A stretch of 64,000 bases of DNA from Rhynchonema sp. JSB1_4 (taxonomy: Eukaryota; Nematoda; Chromadorea; Monhysterida; Xyalidae), in the NCBI GenBank assembly GCA_030248065.1, contig JASAMV010005813.1, positions 1 to 64,000 of the forward strand, written 5' to 3'. A model generated the notes under the pieces. It was not told where the DNA came from, ran no database searches, and saw only the letters and a list, made by a program, of their open reading frames with translations. Shown here piece after piece: positions 56,918-64,000 of the stretch (its first letter is position 1; every line of letters starts with the position of its first letter). The position numbers and the translations under genes are program-made.

Positions 56918-58575
56918 AGGGCTCGGGACATAACCGAAGGAAGGGTGGCAGGGCATATTGGTATATACCGTTGGAAAACATTCTGACAGCCTATGTTACA
57001 CACAAGTTTTACGCTCCTTGGAGATTCGCTATCTCTCGGTAGAGGGACGTTTCGTTCCAGAAAAAAGTGAATTTTTTCACAACTTGGAACCACCGGTGCA
57101 GAAACCCCAAATAAGCTGCGGTTCACGTAACACGTGGACATCATTACAACAGCTTCTGGATAACTTGTTACCTCAACTTCAGTCGCTCAAAGCATTGCTT
57201 CACTCGGTGAGGGGGCGAAACGTTCCAAAAATCGGCCATACTTTTCGAGAACACAATTTTGTCCCTAAATTTTGAGGCCGTGCTTTGCGCTGCAGAAATA
57301 GAAATGCAATTGGAAAATAGAGCACTGTCGAAAGTACCAGAAAATAAGGTTTTTAAATTTTGAAACTCATGGCTAGCTCCGTGACAGGCCTAAAAATCCA
57401 TTGAATTACCATTAAGCCAGATGGTTACATTTATCGCCAGAATTGTGGCACAAAAAGGCCACAGATTGTATCGCATTCGCAACAAAAAATCGAGAAAAAA
57501 GTCTGGTTTAGCAACCTATCAAGGTCCGAAGACCCCAAGGTCTACAAATCTCTCGGGGCAGCCATGGTAATCTGAATACGATATTCAGCTATAAGTGCTC
57601 ATTGTTGATAGCTATTGCAAATGTGATAGCACCAAAGAATGTATCTCCAGAGTAGCTTTCGAACGATAATTGACAAGCCACAAAAAATTCTAACGATTGG
57701 GAGCACAGGTTAAATAATTGCTATTTTACAGATTCTGGAATGAACCGTCACGTCACCGTGTGCGATTTCGGAATTTTGACCGTTTCTTGTCCATAGTATG
57801 AGATATAGTATGGGCATGTCATATATCGTTCGATAGCTATTTTAGAGCTACATCGTTTGGTGCTATCAGATGTGAAGTAGTTCTTAACAGAAACGACTTA
57901 TAGCCGAATATCGTATTCAGGTTTGCATGGCTGCAACAGTAGGTCCATCGAGTTTGAAGTCTTCAAAATCGTCTAGGCTGTTGGACTTTGCGTTTATCTG
58001 ATATTTTCCTTTCAAATGCGATGCAATACGTGGCCTATTTACATCACATTTCCGCCAATGAATGCGACTATACAGTTTTGGGGCAATTTTTGGGTCTTTT
58101 TCGGCCTGTCACGCCGCTGCATAAGGGCTTCCAAATCTAAAAACCTTATTTTCTGGTACTTTCGGCGAAGCTCTATTTTTCTGTTGCGCTTTCATTTCTG
58201 GAACGCAAAGTGCGGCCTCGAAATTTAGGAACAAACTTGTGCTCTCGAAAAATGTAGCCGATTTTTGGAACGTTTCGCACCCTCACCGAGTGAAGCGATG
58301 CTTTGAGCGACTGATGTTGCGATGATAAGTTATCCAGAAGCTTTTGTAATCCTATCCATGCGTTACTTGACGTCCAGCTGATTTGTGGTTTCTGCACCGG
58401 TCGTTCCAAGTTGCGAAAAAATTCACTTTTTTCTGGAACGAAAAGTCGCTCCACCAAGAGATAGCGAATCTGCAAGGAGCTTAAAGCTTGTGCGCGACAT
58501 ATGCTGTCAGAGTGCTTTCCAACGGTTTATAACACTATGCCCTGCTACCCTTCCCACGGTTATGTCCCGAGCCCT
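56918..58575. mobile_element. TTAA-flanked foldback element, copy 2 (1658 bp)
   Basis: It is bounded by TTAA at 56914-56917 and 58576-58579. The ends are AGGGCTCGGGACATAACCG and CGGTTATGTCCCGAGCCCT. It is collinear with the copy at 8406-10056 along its whole length and self-complementary through most of it. No transposase is encoded. Confidence 0.85.
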
Positions 58576-58596
58576 TTAAAACAATTTTGTCATGTA

Positions 58597-58871
58597 TTGG
58601 TCGCACAATGACCATATAAGAATTGATCAAAATCAATCCTGATTTTCACGTTCAGTCACTCTTAACTACTGTGCTATTTGTGATTCTCACAAAACATTTT
58701 CAGCTGAAAATAATCTAGCAGATCAACCACGTTGCCGCAGGTCTGAAACATTCTCTTTGCTACGTGTTTTGTGTGTGATTGCGCAACGCAACGTCATTGC
58801 CCCGTCACTAGCCTGCTTTGCGATTCAGGAAAAAAATTTGACCAATTCTTATAAAGTCATTGTGCGACCAA
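58597..58871. mobile_element. Mariner-like MITE between the two large foldbacks (275 bp)
   Basis: The ends TTGGTCGCACAATGAC and GTCATTGTGCGACCAA are flanked by TA on both sides (58595-58596 and 58872-58873). TATAAGAATTG/CAATTCTTATA extends the inverted repeat inward. No coding capacity. Confidence 0.75.
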
Positions 58872-58994
58872 TACCATACTTTCGTTGACATTGCAGATGT
58901 ACACCCAGCGATGACTTTGGTACGGAGAGCAATATCAAACTTGATGATCGGATGGCAGCAGACTTGCCCCGATCGAATGCGATTTTTGCCTTAA

Positions 58995-60650
58995 AGGGCT
59001 CGGGACACAACCGAAGGAAGGGCAGCAGAGCGCAGTGTTATACATCGTTGGAAAGCACTGTGACTGCATATGTCACGCACAAATGTTAAGCTCCTTAGAT
59101 ATTTGCTATATCTTAGTAGAGCGACTTTTCGTTCCAGAAAAAAGTGAATTTTTTCACAACTTGAAACGACCGATGCAGAATCCCCAAATGAGTTGAAAGT
59201 CAAGTAATACGTGGACAGGATTACAACAGCTTCTGGATAACTTATCATGAGAACTTCAGTCGCTCAAAGCATTGCTTCACTCGGTGAGGGTGCGAAATGT
59301 TCCAAAAATCGGCCACATTTTTCGAAAACACAAGTTTGTCTCTAAATTTTGAGGCCGCGCTTCGTGTTGCAGAAATGAAAATGCAATAGAAAAATAGAGC
59401 ATTTTCGAAAGTACCAGAAAATAAGGTTTTTAAATTTGGAAGCACTTAGATAGCGGCGTGACAGGCCGAAAAAGACCTAAAAATTGCCACTAAACTGCAT
59501 AGTTGCATTCATTGACGGAAATGTGATGTAAATAAGCCACGTATTGCATTGCATTGGAAACAAGAAAGTCAGATAAACGCACAGTCCAACAATCTAGACG
59601 AGTTTCAAGACTTCAAACCCCATGGTCCGGCTGCTGCAGCCATGCCAGCCTGAATAAGATATTTGGCTACAAGTCGTTACTGTTAAAGATTATTGCACAT
59701 TTGATAGCACCAAACGATGTAGCTTCAACGTAGCTATCGAACGATATATAACATGCCCATACTATCTCTTACTATAGACAAGAAACGGTCAAAATTCCGA
59801 AATCGCACACGGTGACGTGACGGTTTGTTCCAGAATCGTCAAAAAACCATTTTTTTAACCTCTGCCCTTAAGCGTAAGAATTAATTGGGGCTTGTTATAT
59901 ATCATTCGAAAGCTACTCCCGAGATACATTGTTTGGTGCTGTCACATTTACAGTAGCTGTTAACAATAAGCATTTATAGCTGAATATCATATTCAGGTTA
60001 GCATGGCTACCCCGAGAGATCCGTAGACCTTGGGGTCTTCGGACCTTAATAGGTTGTTAAACCAGACGTTTCTCTCATTTTTTTGTTTCGAATCCGATAC
60101 AATCTGTGGCCTTTACGTGTCATAATTCTGGCGATGAATGTAACCACCTAATTTGGGGGCAATTTAGTGGATTTTTAGGCCTGTCACGGAGCTAGCCATG
60201 AGTTAAAAAATTTGAAAACCTTATTTTCTGGTACTTTCGACTATGCTCTATTTCCCCATTGCATTCTTATTTCCGCAGCGCTAAGCGTGGCCTCAATATT
60301 TAGGGACAAACTTCTGTTCTCGAAAAATAAGGCCGATTTTTGGAACGTTTCGTGCCCTCACCGTGTGAAGCAATGCTTTGAGCGACTGAAGTTGTGATGG
60401 TAAGCTATTCAGAAGCTGTTGCAAGCCTATCCACGTGTTACTTGACCTTCAACTCATTTGGGGTTTCTGCACCGGTCGTTCCAATTTGTGCAAAAATCCA
60501 CTTTTTTCTGGAACGAAAAGTCGCTCTACCAAGAGATAGTGAATCTCCAAGGAGCTTAAAATTTGTGCGTGACATAGGCTGTCGGAATGCTTTCCAACGG
60601 TATGTAACAATATGTCCTGCTACCTTTCCTTCGGTTATGTCCCGAGCCCT
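58995..60650. mobile_element. TTAA-flanked foldback element, copy 3 (1656 bp)
   Basis: It is bounded by TTAA at 58991-58994 and 60651-60654, with the same termini as the copies at 8406 and 56918. It is separated from copy 2 by about 415 bases that include the mariner-like MITE. It lies on the 3' side of the cuticle collagen exons (which run on the minus strand). Confidence 0.85.
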
Positions 60651-60846
60651 TTAAACGGTGTGTGGGACATTGGCAAAATGCACGCAAGGCCTGTACTAAC
60701 CCCCACAGACTTTGAGCAATAGTGGCGCGTCACTTAACCGGAGCAGAATCATTGAACTTTTGTCCATCCAAATCCCGGAGAAAATCGAACGAAGTCGACA
60801 CACGCACGTAAGCGACTTTTTCTATTCAGGTGTGCGCCACACGTAC

Positions 60847-62106
60847 CTGCAGTCTTTCCTCGGGTTCGGCATCGCGGCCTGGCGGTGCTGGTTTTCCGTC
60901 TTCGCCCGGGAGTCCAGGATTGCCATCTTTGCCCGGTTGGCCTTGTGGACCCGGGGGCCCTTGTTGACACGCGCAACCTGCAATGGGGGTCAATGATGTT
61001 TGAACTTGATGGAGCATACGGTATGTACGTGTAAAGGATTAGGGCAAACTGCGACAACGCCTATAGTAAGAACGCAGTTGGCTCCAGAAATGCTTCACAA
61101 TTACCGCTTTTGTTTTTAGCACATTAGATGAAACGTCATCGGCATTATTTGGGGAATGTGCACGTTTTCACATCCTTGCAGAACACAAAACACTCCAGAA
61201 ATAGGATTGCACTCGGCCCAAGCCGACAAGGGCCAAAGTGAAAATCTAAAAAAGTGTGCTCATAATAAAAGAGAAAATCTGAAAAAAGTCAACTCACACT
61301 GCTGCCCGCCATTTGCTTGTCTGGTTACCCTGAGCAGCGTGGCCAAATTGTCGTGATCTTCGGCCTGAATGCTGAAGTGTCCCTGTTCGGCTTGGTCCAA
61401 CTCAATGATGTCCTTCCACATTTCGCGTGAGATCGACTGCAAACACACAAACGCAGCAAGTGTGGCCCAGGACTGGATCGTTTATTTTTTATTGAAGGAG
61501 AAAACTTCACAATTAGCTCAACGTGCCTGTAAACACCATTGAAATGCGCTATCGGTGTAAAGATGCAGAAATTCATTGCAAAACACGAGACAGATCCTAA
61601 GCCTATAAGCCTAAGCCTATACTTGGGAGCTTAAAAGGTCAGTTCATCGCAAAAATGCGAGAATGTAATGGAATGTACAGACGACTTTGTTCGAAACGGG
61701 CTTGCCCTTTGGGTTACACTTTCAGATTGGGTGGTGTGGTTTCAGGTTTGTCTCTGGCTCTTTTATCGCTTCTCTGCTTTGCTTCTGCTTTCATGCAGTA
61801 CTTAGGCTTAGGCATGGACGTGCCGAAGGCTAAAGTGACTTGTGCCTTTTGCATTTACACATCCCCTTGCTGCAACCAGTCACTCACCCTGCAGTACGCC
61901 AGCTCTCCCTCGACGCTGGCGACAATTGTCTGCACGTAATGGAACACCAATGGCAGCGTGACACAACACGACGTGATTGTGATTGTGCCGAAGACGATCG
62001 TGGCGAAAGCGACCATTTTAAGCGAAATCGATGATTCTTGGCATTCGTAGGCACAGGAGGACTCGAAGTCCTTCGTTGCGTCACTCTTCTCGTCGCTCTT
62101 CATCAT
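60847..62106 (-). CDS. Nematode cuticle collagen, 5' part (3' end not found)
   Basis: Three minus-strand exons join in phase: 62106-61888, 61436-61298, 60977-60847, covering 163 codons. The N-terminal region has the nematode cuticle-collagen domain: a membrane-proximal hydrophobic stretch (residues about 33-54, AFATIVFGTITITSCCVTLP) then FHYVQTIVASVEGELAYC. The second exon continues with REMWKDIIELD. The third begins with the cysteine cluster CCACQQG, followed by about ten Gly-X-Y triplets (GPPGPQGQPGKDGNPG). These proteins are secreted and cross-linked into the cuticle. The third exon ends at a good donor (GTACGT), but no further Gly-X-Y exon is visible down to 60655, where a TTAA foldback begins. 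Typical members have several times more triplets, so the gene is split by transposons, truncated, or its later exons escaped me. A TTTCAG acceptor lies 14 bases before the ATG pair. Confidence 0.8.
61595..61815. repeat. Inverted pair of TTAGGC-like blocks in a collagen intron
   Basis: CCTAAGCCTATAAGCCTAAGCCTA at 61595 and CTTAGGCTTAGGC at 61801 are inverted copies of degenerate telomere-like hexamers, bounding about 220 bases in the first intron of the collagen gene. Confidence 0.45.
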
Positions 62107-63049
62107 CTTGAAGGGCAGCTCTGAAATGTGGGTCTTTTGACCGCTCGCAAAGTGCGTAATGCCGTAAAGAGCTCGGGTCGGACTTGCCTTGCTCACACGT
62201 GATCCATGCGTAAAAGATATCAAGCAATTGTACATAAGCCGCTGTTTCGCCTATTGCTTAAAAGCCTTTCATTTTGGGCCGCTGAGCATCTTTTACGCTG
62301 TTTAAATTAATAGCATCACTAAATTTCTCAATATCAACAATACAAGGAAGTCACGTGACCAAGGCAAGACCGGTCCGAACCGATACGATCGTGAAGTTTA
62401 TTATTGCTCCAGCATCATTCTGGGATATGGAGCGGATCATCGGTTATGCGAATTGGTCAAGCTCAGTTTTCTGCATCAAGAATATTGACAGATGCACAGG
62501 AGCGACGAGCGCAACACTTGTTCATTTTGATGTGCAAATTTTGATTTTTCATTTTTACCGCGGTCGAACATCGCGGCTCCCGTAAACCTCTTGTATCTTC
62601 GAAGCTTCAACGCAAAAAAGTGAGCAGAGCAGGTACACGATCCAAGTTTTATGTTCAAGCAGTGTCCGAATAACAGCAACGTGCGAAGATTTTCACCCTC
62701 GCACATGCGGTGCACTAAGTGTATGCAAAAAATATACGTGATATCGGTGAAAAGTGTCCATGTAACTAATGCAGCAGACATCTCAAGCAAAGACAAAGAA
62801 ACGCGAATACATGGAATGCATTGGAGCATTAAGGTTACACGTTACAGTTAACCAACAAAACCTACAATTAATCAACCCGAGGTCTATCTTTCACGTGACG
62901 TGAACACGACACAAATCAGCGCTAGAAAAACAATTATGTGCAAATAATTTCATAAGTTTTCAGAAGCACCAAGCGTTCTGCGTTCCATGCCGTTTTAATC
63001 AAGACAAACGCATAATAACGACAAGACTAACCTTTAACACCATTGGAGT
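62107..63049. other. Upstream region of the collagen gene, no further gene seen
   Basis: The collagen promoter should lie here. The reading frames present have no family motifs. Composition is moderately AT-rich, with no obvious repeat until the MITE at 63050. Confidence 0.4.
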
Positions 63050-63768
63050 CAGGGTTGGATTAAAAAATTTTTTTATTATCGAACTTTTTTTTAACTTTTT
63101 TGAATTTTTAAAAATTTTTTTAAGATTTACTTTTTTTATTCCGGACCACAAAAATTACCGTTCTCAACGTGAAAAAAGTCGAAAAATTTTGTAAGTATAT
63201 TTGATTGCACTTGAGAAGTAGCGAGGTTATATTTTTTACAATGAGTCAGATAACGTGACAATTCGCGTTGGGGATAGCCTGTCCACCATATGTACCAACA
63301 TCTGTAGATTGTAGTATAAAAAGTGAAGGGAAAGTGAAGTCACGGGAAAGGTTGATGAAGGCTGATTGGCACATTTTTTAAGCAAAGTTACATGAAAACA
63401 GCTGCATAACCCGCGGTGTTGGAACGATAATTTTGGACTTCAAGCAGATTTGACTTCCTGGAATAACTGAATGCGCACATAATGACGGCTGCTAAAGTAG
63501 AGCCACGGACTGTCTAACGTTGTAATGACACTGTACCGATGCGAAATACAAGCGCCGCAGGCCATTTTTTGAGGAAAAACAAGCAGAAACATGCATAAAA
63601 ACATGCATTTTTGCCACAAAAAGGGGGAAAATAATAAAACAAAGTTGTGAAATAATAAAAAAGTGAACTTACTTTTCTAATTTTTAAAAACCGAAAAAGT
63701 GGCGAGCTTTTTTTTAAAAAAAATTTTTTTTTTCAAAAAAATTTTTAGTTTTTTTTAACCCAACCCTG
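63050..63768. mobile_element. hAT-type MITE with CAGGGTTGG ends (719 bp)
   Basis: The termini CAGGGTTGG and CCAACCCTG are flanked by the perfect 8-bp duplication ATTGGAGT (63042-63049 and 63769-63776). Subterminal runs of A and T match the MITE at 13312-14026, but the central sequence is unrelated. The two therefore share ends without sharing interiors. No transposase frame is present. Confidence 0.9.
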
Positions 63769-63776
63769 ATTGGAGT

Positions 63777-64000
63777 AGGCAGCACGCTGTTAAGTAATCA
63801 TTGTGAAGTTCAGTCTTATTATACATGCAGGCAATTGGGGGCGTTTTGAAATGCTGACACTGAACTTTTCCGCCATTTGTGCAAGCTGCGCGTTATCATT
63901 GTCTTTGTACACGTGCATGCTTGTTTGGTGAACTCTTGCACAGACACAACGCTTTCAAGTTATAGTCATGTTTTAAAGCGAAACACCGTCAGCTGTAAAC
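63777..64000. other. Window end, nothing recognised
   Basis: No gene, RNA or repeat terminus is identifiable in the final 224 bases. Confidence 0.5.

Noticed and set aside
56918..60654. Reading frames of 60-105 residues inside the large foldback elements
   Set aside because: They appear as mirror-image sets in both arms of every copy and resemble no transposase.
1..64000. CRISPR arrays, rRNA genes, prokaryotic operons or viral genes
   Set aside because: Nothing in the window supports any of these; the genes are spliced metazoan genes and the repeats are eukaryotic transposon types.

Overview
This is a eukaryotic, intron-rich, repeat-rich window, most probably from a nematode. The strongest pointer is the gene at 60847-62106 (minus strand), which encodes a nematode cuticle-collagen N-terminal domain followed by a cysteine cluster and Gly-X-Y repeats. 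Introns end in TTTCAG or TTGCAG. Several genes have such an acceptor 6-36 bases upstream of the ATG with no visible upstream exon, as expected for spliced-leader trans-splicing. Gene models were built by hand from reading frame, splice-site phase and family motifs. All protein identifications come from motif recognition, not database search.

Layout. (1) 1-14063 is dominated by a long imperfect inverted duplication, with arms about 719-6031 and 7632-14063 around a 1.6 kb spacer. Each arm carries the 5' half of a DEG/ENaC channel gene; only the right copy (11471-16187, plus) continues to the end of the gene. A 715-bp hAT-type MITE interrupts exon 5 of the right copy, and the left arm preserves the empty site. 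(2) 16932-24584 (plus) is a complete nine-exon GHITM/TMBIM5 mitochondrial inner-membrane protein. Its first two introns are packed with nested hAT-type MITEs, a mariner-like foldback and G/C homopolymers. (3) 25208-28182 (minus) is a nine-exon Cys-loop ligand-gated channel of the GluCl/GlyR type with an unusual M2. (4) 29000-32404 (plus) is ARMT1, complete at nine exons. (5) 33346-36552 (plus) is a ZZ zinc finger fused to a protein kinase and a long C-terminal region. (6) 37151-40359 (minus) is an unidentified gene with a zinc-finger-like start and a region resembling a degenerate LINE-type endonuclease. (7) 44629-48556 (minus) is a Golgi-type sulfotransferase resembling GAL3ST. (8) 48600-56900 is gene-poor and full of foldback elements, with one weak gene candidate near 51445-52265. 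(9) 56918-60650 holds two 1.66-kb TTAA-flanked foldback elements, followed by the partial cuticle collagen. (10) 63050-63768 is a second hAT-type MITE with a perfect 8-bp target duplication.

The genes are ordinary unlinked metazoan genes (ion channels, a mitochondrial protein, metabolite repair, a kinase, sulfation, cuticle). I see no operon-like or defence-system grouping. The most unusual content is the inverted duplication with its dated MITE insertion, the layered 8-bp-TSD elements in GHITM, a family of TTAA-flanked palindromic elements, the ZZ-kinase architecture, the possible domesticated endonuclease gene, and short motifs recurring in introns.
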